Part shown: positions 1 through 7,288 of the stretch, in pieces
Numbering within the stretch: the first letter of the stretch is position 1
Layout of the letters: each line of letters opens with the position of its first letter
Assembly (NCBI GenBank): GCA_023665555.1
Contig: JAMPDR010000005.1
Location: forward strand, 1 to 64,000
Source of the DNA: Ruminococcus sp.
GTDB taxonomy: Bacteria > Bacillota > Clostridia > Oscillospirales > Acutalibacteraceae
Length of the DNA: 64,000 bases
Reading direction: 5' to 3'
Position numbers and translations under genes: made by a program
Notes under the pieces: model-generated
Seen by the model: only the letters and a program-made list of their open reading frames with translations
The model's database searches: none
What the model was told of the DNA's origin: nothing

Positions 1-130
1 ACTAACTCCCATGTCCTTTGGACGCCGTACAATAATGACGAAATACGTTCGGCTACAGTTAGACTGTTCACCATAACCATAGAGATTCAAAACAGCCGGG
101 GCTTTGTCGGCTGTCTTTACTTGTAGTCTT
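1..130. other. Window edge, possible 3' end of an upstream gene
   Basis: Frame 1 on the plus strand is open from base 1 to a TAG at 127-129, and the minus strand is open too. Neither translation resembles a family I recognise. The plus-strand frame reads through the hairpin at 91-118, so it may not be real. I treat this as an unassigned edge. Confidence 0.2.
91..118 (+). terminator. Probable rho-independent terminator of an upstream gene
   Basis: The 7-bp stem ACAGCCG/CGGCTGT is followed by a short T-rich stretch (CTTTACTTG). It would end transcription entering from the left edge. The U-tract is weak. Confidence 0.4.
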
Positions 131-194
131 ATTGGAGGATTGTTTTATTCATTATTCTGCTTTTAGCTTGCGTATAACTTTGTTTCGCGGATAC

Positions 195-390
195 AAATTA
201 AAATATATTACTGCTTTACCCGCGACCAAACTTATTCACTATTACTTATTACCTATTACTTCTGCGTAGTAGCTGCTCCTCATTTCTAATTTTTTCTTCC
301 TTTGCGGACTAAATCTTTCAACAAGTACAATCTGACCCGCATCATAGCCGTACGCAGTACCCGTGCGCAAGCACCGCATTAATCTAATTA
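195..390. repeat. Dispersed repeat cluster: heptamer array, 40-bp element, mini-hairpin
   Basis: From 231 to 260 the sequence runs in steps of seven (TATTCAC, TATTACT, TATTACC, TATTACT). A 40-bp unit starting TGCGGACT and ending CCCGCAT lies at 303-342. It is followed by CATAGCCGTACGCAGT and a GTGC-GCAA-GCAC hairpin. The same order of parts recurs at 6194-6250, and related parts occur at 14521, 41689 and 56140. This fills the gene-free stretch downstream of mazF. Confidence 0.7.
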
Positions 391-402
391 TCACCATGGC
401 TG

Positions 403-765
403 TTATGTATTAGCCATGCTGCTGCCAAGTCCAAAACTTACTGTAAGGGCTTTGTCAATTCTGGACATATCCCGCTCATCAAGATTTCCCATTCTCTCTT
501 TAAGTCGTTTTTTATCAAGAGTTCTCACCTGCTCAAGCAGAACAATTGAGTCACGTGAAAGTCCGCAGTTGTCGGCATTGACTCTGATATGTGTCGGCAG
601 ACTTGTTTTTGAGCGCTGACTCGTAATTGCTGCTGCGATAACGGTCGGACTGAATTTGTTTCCGATATTATTTTGAACAATCAGCACGGGTCTGACTCCG
701 CCCTGCTCAGAGCCTATGACAGGACTCAAATCCGCGTAAAATATATCTCCTCGTTTAACATTCAT
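403..765 (-). CDS. MazF/PemK-family mRNA interferase toxin
   Basis: The 120-residue protein opens with the family signature RGDIFYADLSP, followed by EQGGVRPVLIVQNN and AAITSQ, as in Firmicutes EndoA/NdoA-type MazF toxins. The family cleaves mRNA at short single-stranded motifs in the cytoplasm. The start is preceded by GGGAGT. The usual partner, a MazE-like antitoxin gene just upstream, is not visible: the 200 bases before the start hold no ORF and the next gene upstream is an unrelated membrane protein. In many Clostridia ndoA lies alone or behind alr, so a solitary gene is not abnormal. The family is secure; the biological role is inferred. Confidence 0.9.
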   Translation of the reverse strand: MNVKRGDIFYADLSPVIGSEQGGVRPVLIVQNNIGNKFSPTVIAAAITSQRSKTSLPTHIRVNADNCGLSRDSIVLLEQVRTLDKKRLKERMGNLDERDMSRIDKALTVSFGLGSSMANT

Positions 766-931
766 AATTAAAACTCCCTTTGCGTCTTAACGCATAATCT
801 TTCGACTGCGTTCATACTTTGACTGTTTCACAATTATTATGTGCAGTCACTTTGATTTTTAATCTGTTTCGGGGAGTAATTTTGCCTCGGTCTATTATAT
901 GCTGATAAGACATTTAATGAACCTCAGCATA

Positions 932-966
932 AAAAATACCTGCATGAAAAACACACAGGTATTTTT
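932..966 (-). terminator. Rho-independent terminator
   Basis: The inverted repeat AAAAATACCTG...CAGGTATTTTT lies immediately after the stop of the TVP38 gene and ends the GT8/membrane/TVP38 operon. The A/T arms on both sides would let it act in either direction. Confidence 0.85.
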
Positions 967-967
967 A

Positions 968-1753
968 TCATTCATTGTCAGTTTCAGCGTTTATTTCGCT
1001 TGATTCCTCAAGTTTTGCACTGTCTGTTCGTGCATTAAGTTTTTTCTCAAGTTTATTATAAATCACAAGTCCTACAAGTCCCAGCAACGCTGTTCCCACA
1101 AATACACCGATTGAAAGTGCATAATTCTTTTGCTCAAGCGATGCACCGCAAATTGTTGACGTTATAATCGATGGTATTCTTGCTATGCTCGTCAAAATCA
1201 TGAATTTCACCATACCGTAATCGGTAAGACCGATAAGGTAAGTTATAATATCTTTCGGTGTGCCCGGAATAAGATATAAAATGAAAAGCGTGATACTAAG
1301 CTTTGATTTATTCTGCAAAAAGCGAAGGGAATTTATCTGCTCCTGCGGAACAAACACATTGACAATTTTAACACCGAAAATCTTTGTCAGAACAATAATT
1401 ATCATTGAGCCGATAAATGTACCGAGCATGCAATAGAACATTCCGCCGAAAGTACCATATGCAAAGCCTGAACCAATTTCAAGTGGTTCAGCAGGGATAA
1501 ATTTAACAACCGTCTGAAGTGCGCGAATAGTTACAAAGACAACCTTACCTGTTGCCCCGAAGCTATCAAGCCAATCTTTAAATTTATCGGTATCTTCAAA
1601 AAATGCGAGCAGTTTTTTTCCGAAAATACAATAGCAGATAATAAAAGCTACAATCAAAACAGCAGCCGCAACGATGATTGCTATCTGCTTTTTCTTTTGC
1701 TTTGGGTCATCACTGATAATTTTTATACTTTTAATTTTCTCTTTAAAACTCAT
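968..1753 (-). CDS. TVP38/TMEM64 (VTT domain) membrane protein
   Basis: The 261-residue protein has a lysine-rich cytoplasmic N-terminus, a first membrane helix near residues 24-46, and a central VTT/SNARE-associated region (IPAEPLEIGSGFAYGTFGGMF, then LYLIPGTPKDIITYLIGLT). Two further helices follow before a charged tail. These features match the DedA-related TVP38/TMEM64 superfamily, whose members are linked to membrane lipid handling. It is the last gene of a three-gene minus-strand unit after a 17-bp gap and is followed directly by a terminator. The substrate is unknown. Co-transcription with a glycosyltransferase suggests an envelope role, which is inference. Confidence 0.85.
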   Translation of the reverse strand: MSFKEKIKSIKIISDDPKQKKKQIAIIVAAAVLIVAFIICYCIFGKKLLAFFEDTDKFKDWLDSFGATGKVVFVTIRALQTVVKFIPAEPLEIGSGFAYGTFGGMFYCMLGTFIGSMIIIVLTKIFGVKIVNVFVPQEQINSLRFLQNKSKLSITLFILYLIPGTPKDIITYLIGLTDYGMVKFMILTSIARIPSIITSTICGASLEQKNYALSIGVFVGTALLGLVGLVIYNKLEKKLNARTDSAKLEESSEINAETDNE

Positions 1754-1770
1754 TCTATGTCAACCTTTTA

Positions 1771-2118
1771 TTATTTTTTACTTTTATAGAATTCATCAAT
1801 ATAATCATTGTTAATAACCGTTGGAATACAGCAGACAATAAACGGCAATAAAATCAAATAGTTTTTATTCATAAACAAAATTATTACTGCACCTGACAAC
1901 TGAACAACAAGTTCAACAATCATTCTACGAACTGACATATTGAAGCATTTAAAAGTTTTCACTCTGTATATTATGTACAAAACCGACACAAAAGCACACA
2001 AGCAGATTGCTGAAGTTTTCATGACAACATTGCCTGCATTCCAACCGGAACTGTAAAGTCCATGACTCACCATCAACATAACAATGTAAAGATAGAATAT
2101 CCCTTTGTAATACTTCAT
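1771..2118 (-). CDS. Small multispanning membrane protein, unknown function
   Basis: The 115-residue hydrophobic protein has about four predicted membrane segments (residues 5-22, 28-48, 65-85 and 86-104 roughly) and a lysine-rich C-terminus. I do not recognise a family. It sits 18 bp after the GT8 gene and 17 bp before the TVP38 gene, so it is almost certainly co-transcribed with them. The size and membrane topology are compatible with a GtrA-like or flippase accessory role, but no diagnostic motif is present and no function is proposed. Confidence 0.65.
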   Translation of the reverse strand: MKYYKGIFYLYIVMLMVSHGLYSSGWNAGNVVMKTSAICLCAFVSVLYIIYRVKTFKCFNMSVRRMIVELVVQLSGAVIILFMNKNYLILLPFIVCCIPTVINNDYIDEFYKSKK

Positions 2119-2136
2119 GGTCTGATACTCACTCTC

Positions 2137-2937
2137 TTAATCTATATCAAGCTGCTCTTTATATTCAAAATACAACGGTGCAAGAATACCTCTATAATTC
2201 GGCTTCCATGGCTTATATGAACCATTAAAATGAACAATAACCGTGTTTTTCCTTACCCAGTCAAGATCAGTTACTCTCTTTTTATTATGGCTTACCGTCT
2301 TTTCATCCAAGTTATAAATACATTCATCAACAAAAAGAGTCTTATCGTTAAACATGCCGTTTAGCACATCCTGGTCTGCAAGGAAAAGCCATTTTTCATG
2401 TCTTCTGATATAATCAAAGATGTCATTAATATTAACAAGCTTACGCATCATATCAACGTTGAACATGATGATGCCTGCATTAAAATACCGGTGTCCCTTT
2501 GGATATCTGAATCTTGGACGATTAAGGAACTCACGGAACGGGCCTGTGTGGGATGCCGCGGCAAGAACGCAGTCACCGAAGTCAATATTGTAAAACTCAC
2601 TGATATCATTTATAACGACAGTATCAGGATCAATATAAAGAATTCTGTCCACTTCTTTTGGAAGATAGTCAGTTATAAGTAATCTATAATATGTTTCCTT
2701 GGAAATTCGTTTCAGCACGGGAGCGGAATCGAGTATTTTCGGGTCAACCTCAATCGAGTGAACAGCAGTTCTGCACTTATCAATACTTTTATCTATTAAA
2801 TTAAAATCATTTTCTGTCAAGGATGAGTGTGCAACATATAAATCAAAGTTACCGTTCGGATTTGACAGCATGAGCGATTTAAGCATAACACAAAGCGGTG
2901 TTATATAATTGCTGTTAAGAGTAACAAGAAGATTCAT
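2137..2937 (-). CDS. Glycosyltransferase family 8 (LgtC/GspA-like)
   Basis: The protein is about 266 residues, starting at the ATG at 2937 (MNLLVTLNSNYITPL); the TTG two codons earlier is less likely. GT8 hallmarks are the N-terminal NLLVTLNSNYITPL strand, RILYIDPDTVVI with the metal-binding DxD, the FNAGIIMFN acceptor region, ADQDVLN, and VHFNGSYKPW near the C-terminus. GT8 enzymes are retaining hexosyltransferases that use UDP-sugars. No membrane segment is visible, so it probably acts on the inner membrane face, consistent with the two membrane-protein genes downstream in the same operon. The donor and acceptor cannot be told from sequence. Confidence 0.9.
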   Translation of the reverse strand: MNLLVTLNSNYITPLCVMLKSLMLSNPNGNFDLYVAHSSLTENDFNLIDKSIDKCRTAVHSIEVDPKILDSAPVLKRISKETYYRLLITDYLPKEVDRILYIDPDTVVINDISEFYNIDFGDCVLAAASHTGPFREFLNRPRFRYPKGHRYFNAGIIMFNVDMMRKLVNINDIFDYIRRHEKWLFLADQDVLNGMFNDKTLFVDECIYNLDEKTVSHNKKRVTDLDWVRKNTVIVHFNGSYKPWKPNYRGILAPLYFEYKEQLDID

Positions 2938-3082
2938 TATCAAAACCGTCCTTATGTAAAAATTGAAATTAGTTTTTGTCTTTTCAGAATAACAAAGTTA
3001 TCCTTTAAAGTAGCTTTAGTTTACTCTATTTAAAAATAATTGTCAATAATTATTACGAGAATGTTATTATTGCAAACCAAAC

Positions 3083-3135
3083 CTTAAGAAAATCTTAAGA
3101 AATACATTGACAGAATATGCTATAATATTTTATAT
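3083..3135 (+). promoter_or_regulatory. Two-component promoter with 11-bp-spaced direct repeats
   Basis: CTTAAGAAA occurs at 3083-3091 and 3094-3102, spaced one helical turn, the geometry used by OmpR/PhoB-type regulators. Directly downstream are TTGACA (3107-3112) and TTATAT (3130-3135) with a 17-bp spacer. A TATAAT at 3121 is too close to that -35. The regulator may control its own operon, which is inference. Confidence 0.5.
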
Positions 3136-3193
3136 CAGCGATCCTAAACGACATAAAACGCTGATTGCATACTATATATTATCGGTGATATCT

Positions 3194-3895
3194 ATGAAAA
3201 TACTTATTGTTGACGATGAAAAAGAAATTGCAGACCTCATTGAATTGTTTCTCAAAAGTGAGGATTATGATATCTGCAAATGTTTTAACGGAAAAGATGC
3301 GCTTGAAAAAATAAACAGCGTGGAATTCGATCTCGCTGTGCTTGATGTTATGCTTCCTGACGTTGACGGATTCGAACTATGTTCTGCAATTCGCGCAAAA
3401 TATACCTATCCTGTTATTATGCTGACTGCAAGAACAGAGGATATAGACAAAATTTCAGGACTCACACTCGGCGCAGACGACTATGTTACAAAGCCGTTCA
3501 ATCCGCTTGAGCTCACGGCAAGAATTAAGGCGCAGCTGAGAAGATATAAACAATACAGCAATGACAGTGCTGACAACACAAAAAATGACAGTATAATTGA
3601 AATTTCCGGTCTTGAGGTTGACAGCCGCACTCATAAATGTTATCTTTTCGGTAACGAAGTTTTTCTCACTCCTACTGAATTCGGCATTTTATGGATTCTT
3701 TGCGAAAATGCAGGCAACGTTGTTTCAACTGAAGATATATTTGAAAAGGTCTGGGGCGAGAAATATCTTGACAGCAACAATACCGTCATGGTACATATCA
3801 GAAGAATAAGAGAAAAACTGCACGAGCCGTCACGCAATCCGAGATTCGTAAAAACCGTTTGGGGAGTTGGATATAAAATTGAAAAGAAGTCCTAA
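3194..3895 (+). CDS. OmpR/PhoB-family response regulator (VanR-like)
   Basis: The 233-residue protein starts at the ATG at 3194, preceded by GGTGAT; the longer upstream frame lacks a start with an RBS. The receiver domain (residues 1-115) has the acidic pair DDE near residue 8, the phospho-acceptor Asp in LAVLDVMLPD, the T in MLTART and the Lys in YVTKPFNP. A winged-helix DNA-binding domain follows (about 135-230: LTPTEFGILWILCENAG, VMVHIRRIREKL, VKTVWGVGYK). It overlaps the start of the histidine-kinase gene, so the two are translationally coupled. The inducing signal is unknown. Confidence 0.93.
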   Translation: MKILIVDDEKEIADLIELFLKSEDYDICKCFNGKDALEKINSVEFDLAVLDVMLPDVDGFELCSAIRAKYTYPVIMLTARTEDIDKISGLTLGADDYVTKPFNPLELTARIKAQLRRYKQYSNDSADNTKNDSIIEISGLEVDSRTHKCYLFGNEVFLTPTEFGILWILCENAGNVVSTEDIFEKVWGEKYLDSNNTVMVHIRRIREKLHEPSRNPRFVKTVWGVGYKIEKKS

Positions 3896-5114
3896 ATCTA
3901 AAGATACAGATACACAAAAAAAGAAAAAAAGCAAGCGCGCAAAGAAAAATGTAACAACCAAGGAGAGAATGAGCACTAAAATCATCCGTGATTTTCTCAG
4001 GTTCAATCTATTCTGTTTTGCGTTACTGTTTGTTCTATATATTATTCTGCTTCTTGCATCGGCTCAGTATCCGTCAATACAAGATTACATTTATATGATA
4101 GTATCGGACCTTTTCGGAGAAAGTGCCGCTTTGTTTGTCAGAGGTAACAGCTTTGTCGCTATGCTTGCAATATACGGAATCTTCTTTGTGTTTTCATGCG
4201 TCGGATATTCTATTTCGACACTTATAAATTTTGACAAAACATGGCGAAGCCTTTCGGCAATTCTCACCGATGATGTTGAAGTAAAAAAGTTTTCAAAAAA
4301 CTTTTCGGATGTTGAAATTGCCATAAAAGATATCAAAATGGACGTGTTCCGTAATCAGCAAATTGCCGCACAATCGGAATCAAGAAAAAACGACCTTGTT
4401 ATGTATCTTGCTCACGACCTTAAAACTCCGCTAACAAGCGTTATCGGATATCTTTCACTGCTTGATGAATGTCCTGAACTACCGCTTGAACAAAGGGCAA
4501 AATATATCGGAATCACACTTGAAAAAGCTTATCGCCTCGAACAGCTTATTAATGAATTTTTTGAAATCACACGCTTCAATCTTCAGCAAATCACACTTCA
4601 GCGCAACAGAATCGACCTTGGCATGATGCTAAGTCAAATCGCGGATGAATTCTACCCGATGTTTAAAGACAAAAATCTTGATTTCGACATAGACATACCG
4701 CAAAAAATAGTCATGTTTGCAGATTCGGACAAAATTGCAAGAGTGTTTGACAACCTGTTGAAAAACGCAGTAAATTACTGCTACCCCAACACCACAATAC
4801 GTATCGGTGCAAGAATTATAAACACAAGAGTTGTGATAAAATTCCGCAACCTTTGCGATGAAATTCCTCAGGAAAAACTCGACAGGCTGTTTGATAAGTT
4901 TTTCCGCCTTGATTCATCAAGAACCACCTCAACAGGCGGTTCCGGTTTAGGCCTTGCAATTGCCAAGCATATTGTTGACCTGCACGGCGGAACAATAAAG
5001 GCAAAAAGCACAACCGAACACACGGATTTTACAGTTGTACTGCCATATGTTGACGCTTCAATTGATGTTGATGAATTTAATATTAATGAGGAATGGAAAT
5101 CAGGTAATAAGTAA
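3879..5114 (+). CDS. Sensor histidine kinase (VanS-like)
   Basis: The protein is about 411 residues if it starts at the TTG at 3879; a TTG at 3867 is also in frame but sits against the GGGGAG. A lysine-rich N-terminus precedes two membrane helices (about residues 45-65 and 92-115) flanking a short extracytoplasmic loop. The HisKA dimerisation box with the phospho-accepting His is LAHDLKTPLTSVIGYL. The ATPase domain shows the N-box NLLKNAVNYC and the G-box GGSGLGLAIAKHIVDLHGG. HDLKTPLT is typical of VanS-type kinases. The last codons (GNK, stop TAA) lie inside a heptamer repeat array, so the C-terminus appears repeat-derived. Confidence 0.92.
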   Translation: MKRSPKSKDTDTQKKKKSKRAKKNVTTKERMSTKIIRDFLRFNLFCFALLFVLYIILLLASAQYPSIQDYIYMIVSDLFGESAALFVRGNSFVAMLAIYGIFFVFSCVGYSISTLINFDKTWRSLSAILTDDVEVKKFSKNFSDVEIAIKDIKMDVFRNQQIAAQSESRKNDLVMYLAHDLKTPLTSVIGYLSLLDECPELPLEQRAKYIGITLEKAYRLEQLINEFFEITRFNLQQITLQRNRIDLGMMLSQIADEFYPMFKDKNLDFDIDIPQKIVMFADSDKIARVFDNLLKNAVNYCYPNTTIRIGARIINTRVVIKFRNLCDEIPQEKLDRLFDKFFRLDSSRTTSTGGSGLGLAIAKHIVDLHGGTIKAKSTTEHTDFTVVLPYVDASIDVDEFNINEEWKSGNK

Positions 5115-5192
5115 GAGGTAACAGGTAAGAGGTAATAGTGAATAAGTGCGGTCGCGGATTAGTTATCTGCAATTTTTGGGTTTATGCCCGCA
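5101..5192. repeat. Heptamer array plus degenerate 40-bp element
   Basis: The top strand reads GGTAATA, AGTAAGA, GGTAACA, GGTAAGA, GGTAATA in steps of seven, the reverse complement of the TATTACY arrays at 231-260 and 14563-14592. It encloses the stop codon of the histidine-kinase gene. It is followed by CGCGGATT...GCCCGCA (5154-5192), a weak relative of the 40-bp element. Confidence 0.6.
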
Positions 5193-5264
5193 AAATTAAA
5201 TTGTGTAAGAATTAAAAATCCACACAATTTAATAGCAATTATATTTATATTGGAGGAAACAATC

Positions 5265-5927
5265 ATGAACTTAATTGAAGCAATGAATGAACGACATAGT
5301 GTTCGCAGATATAAGAATAAGCCTATAGAAGCTGAAAAAATTGAAGCAATAAAGGCAGAGATTGACAAGTGTAACGAAGAAAGCGGGCTTCATTTTCAGC
5401 TTGTTGTTAACGAGCCGAAAGCGTTTGACAGTCGTATGGCACATTACGGTCACTTCTCCGGTGTAAGCAACTATATTGCTCTTGTCGGCAAAAAAGGCTC
5501 AGACCTTGAAGAAAAATGTGGCTATTACGGTGAGCGTATTGTGCTCATAGCACAACAACTCGGACTTAACACCTGTTGGGTAGCCTTGACATACAGTAAA
5601 ATCAAAACTGCGTTTGTTGTTGATAAAGGCGAAAAACTTTGTGTTGTCATCACTCTCGGATATGGCGAAACACAGGGTGTACCTCATAAATCGAAGGAAT
5701 TTTCATCTGTTGCAAAAGCTGACGAAGAAATGCCGGAATGGTTCAAAAACGGTGTCAATGCTGCTCTGCTCGCTCCCACTGCGCTCAATCAACAGAAGTT
5801 TATGTTCACACTGATTGGTGATAAGGTGACAGCCAAGGCAGGACTTGGATTTTATACTAAACTTGATCTCGGCATTGCAAAATATCACTTTGAACTTGGT
5901 ACAAACGGAAAATATAAATTTGGGTAA
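5265..5927 (+). CDS. Nitroreductase-family protein
   Basis: The 220-residue protein starts at the ATG at 5265, which has a clear TTGGAGGAA ribosome binding site; the longer frame from 5184 has none. MNERHSVRRYKNKPIEAEKIEAI is the FMN-binding N-terminal signature of nitroreductases. ISHGV-type loops are replaced by GEKLCVVITLGYGETQGVPHKSK near residue 135, and LLAPTALNQQKFMFTL near residue 170 is the second active-site region. This arrangement resembles the TM1586-type subgroup. Family members reduce nitro or quinone compounds with NAD(P)H, but the physiological substrate is unknown. It is monocistronic, with a strong terminator at 6027-6066. Confidence 0.85.
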   Translation: MNLIEAMNERHSVRRYKNKPIEAEKIEAIKAEIDKCNEESGLHFQLVVNEPKAFDSRMAHYGHFSGVSNYIALVGKKGSDLEEKCGYYGERIVLIAQQLGLNTCWVALTYSKIKTAFVVDKGEKLCVVITLGYGETQGVPHKSKEFSSVAKADEEMPEWFKNGVNAALLAPTALNQQKFMFTLIGDKVTAKAGLGFYTKLDLGIAKYHFELGTNGKYKFG

Positions 5928-6026
5928 TATCACTGCATCATCTTAACTTGTCCTCGTGCTGAATTGGCAGTTCCTTTTTCTGTGTTCGGAAAAAAACTCA
6001 AAAAAGAAACTCTGATATATGCAAAA

Positions 6027-6066
6027 AATACACCTAAAAATCACTCGTGATTTTTAGGTGTATTTT
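6027..6066. terminator. Strong terminator hairpin
   Basis: The stem AAATACACCTAAAAATCA / TGATTTTTAGGTGTATTT with loop CTCG is perfect over about 18 bp. T-richness on both flanks makes it usable by either strand. It ends the nitroreductase transcript. Confidence 0.9.
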
Positions 6067-6193
6067 GCTATAGATAAGATTGCAGGTCGACCACATTGGG
6101 TCTTTTGACAAGTGCAATCTAACTCGCAATATTAGCTGTGCGCAAGCATAGCAACCACAGTTACTACTCCTCATGCCTAATTATTTCTTTCTC

Positions 6194-6250
6194 TGCGGAC
6201 TATTACTTACAATAGGTACATTCTTCCCCGCATCATACCCGTACGCAGTT
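6194..6250. repeat. 40-bp element copy with extension into a gene
   Basis: TGCGGACT...CCCCGCAT (6194-6233) is followed by CATACCCGTACGCAGT, matching 303-358 closely. Just upstream (6135-6165) lie an AGCTGTGCGCAAGCATAGC hairpin and CTCCTCATGCCTAATTA heptamer sequence. The repeat supplies the stop codon and the last few codons of the hydrolase gene on the minus strand. Confidence 0.7.
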
Positions 6251-7261
6251 CCTCATGAACTCTACGACCTTCCCCATAACTTCGGGGTCTTCTTCTGTCA
6301 TCAGTGAATAGTCAATGTCATAAAGTTCTTTACGTACATCATCAGGCATTTCGCCTTTTTTATAATGCTTTTTGGTTTCATCTATCTTTGCGAGAGTTTC
6401 GCCGAGATATTTTTCTGAGCGCTTTGTCTGATACACATTGTGCGCCCTGCCATCATATAAAACAGTTGTAACATTCGGGTTTGATTTCACTTCATCAGAC
6501 GAAACAGGTGAATTTTGAAGTGTTACCAATTTGTCGGCATCACCTTGCAAAAGCAAAACAGGTACATCTGTTTTAGCAAGAATCGAGGCTGAACTGTGAT
6601 ATGAATCCTTACCGCCGAAAATAACTCCCGCAAGTGCAAAAATCGGACGCATGAAATTCACCGAAAGTCCTGTCATATTTTTTGCACCGTCACAAAAAAT
6701 TCCCGATGTTCTGTCAGGGCCTGAGAACGAAACTACACCTGCAGCTTTTTCATGAGCCAAAGCCTGGCACACCGTATAACCGCCCCACGAATGTCCCGCT
6801 AAAATTACTTTATATTTTGAAAGTGATTCACTTTCACGAACAAACTTCAATGCCGAGCGCAGATCTCTCACTGCCTGATAAAAGCTGCCAAGTGACTTTC
6901 CGTCGGATGACATTGTTCCTGTGTTGTCATATGCCAAAACAACAAAGCCTGCCGCAGCAAAAGTGTTGATTTCAGTTGTATAACTGAGATGTCCACCGCC
7001 CATTCCATGAGCAAACACAACAAGTCCGATCGGTTCTTTAACATCACAGTGAGTATAAACAGCACCCCTGAGTATCTGACCCTTATTGGACGGAAATTCA
7101 ATCCTTGCAGCCTTCAATCCGTCAAAATCCTCGTGTGTAAAATATTTCAGCGATGAACTGCCCTCACAGCGTCTGCCGAAAATGGCATACATGCATAAAC
7201 AGCCAAACAAAATATTGAGAACCAACACCGCTAAAATTATTATTGCAATCCAAAAAATCAT
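6233..7261 (-). CDS. Alpha/beta hydrolase with N-terminal membrane anchor
   Basis: The 342-residue protein has an N-terminal hydrophobic helix (residues 2-25) likely anchoring it to the membrane. The hydrolase core shows the oxyanion region VVFAHGMGGGHLSY, VLAYDNTGTMSSDGKSLGSF, the nucleophile elbow GHSWGGYT, and LLLQGDADKLVT before a late histidine in DGRAHNVY, completing a Ser-Asp-His triad. It resembles esterase/lysophospholipase-type members; the substrate is unknown. A GGAGG lies before the start. The final residues NCVRV and the stop fall inside the 6194-6250 repeat. The MocR regulator gene lies directly upstream on the same strand (27-bp gap), so they may share a transcript. Confidence 0.87.
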   Translation of the reverse strand: MIFWIAIIILAVLVLNILFGCLCMYAIFGRRCEGSSSLKYFTHEDFDGLKAARIEFPSNKGQILRGAVYTHCDVKEPIGLVVFAHGMGGGHLSYTTEINTFAAAGFVVLAYDNTGTMSSDGKSLGSFYQAVRDLRSALKFVRESESLSKYKVILAGHSWGGYTVCQALAHEKAAGVVSFSGPDRTSGIFCDGAKNMTGLSVNFMRPIFALAGVIFGGKDSYHSSASILAKTDVPVLLLQGDADKLVTLQNSPVSSDEVKSNPNVTTVLYDGRAHNVYQTKRSEKYLGETLAKIDETKKHYKKGEMPDDVRKELYDIDYSLMTEEDPEVMGKVVEFMRNCVRV

Positions 7262-7288
7262 AACTAAAACCTCCTAAAAATGTTTCAA

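Noticed and set aside
3107-3193. Longer response-regulator N-terminus from 3107
   Set aside because: The added residues cover the promoter and no RBS precedes that start, while ATG 3194 has GGTGAT and the normal receiver start.
5170-5368. Minus-strand 69-aa hydrophobic ORF at the nitroreductase start
   Set aside because: It is the complement of the RBS and N-terminal codons of a clear gene and has no signal of its own.
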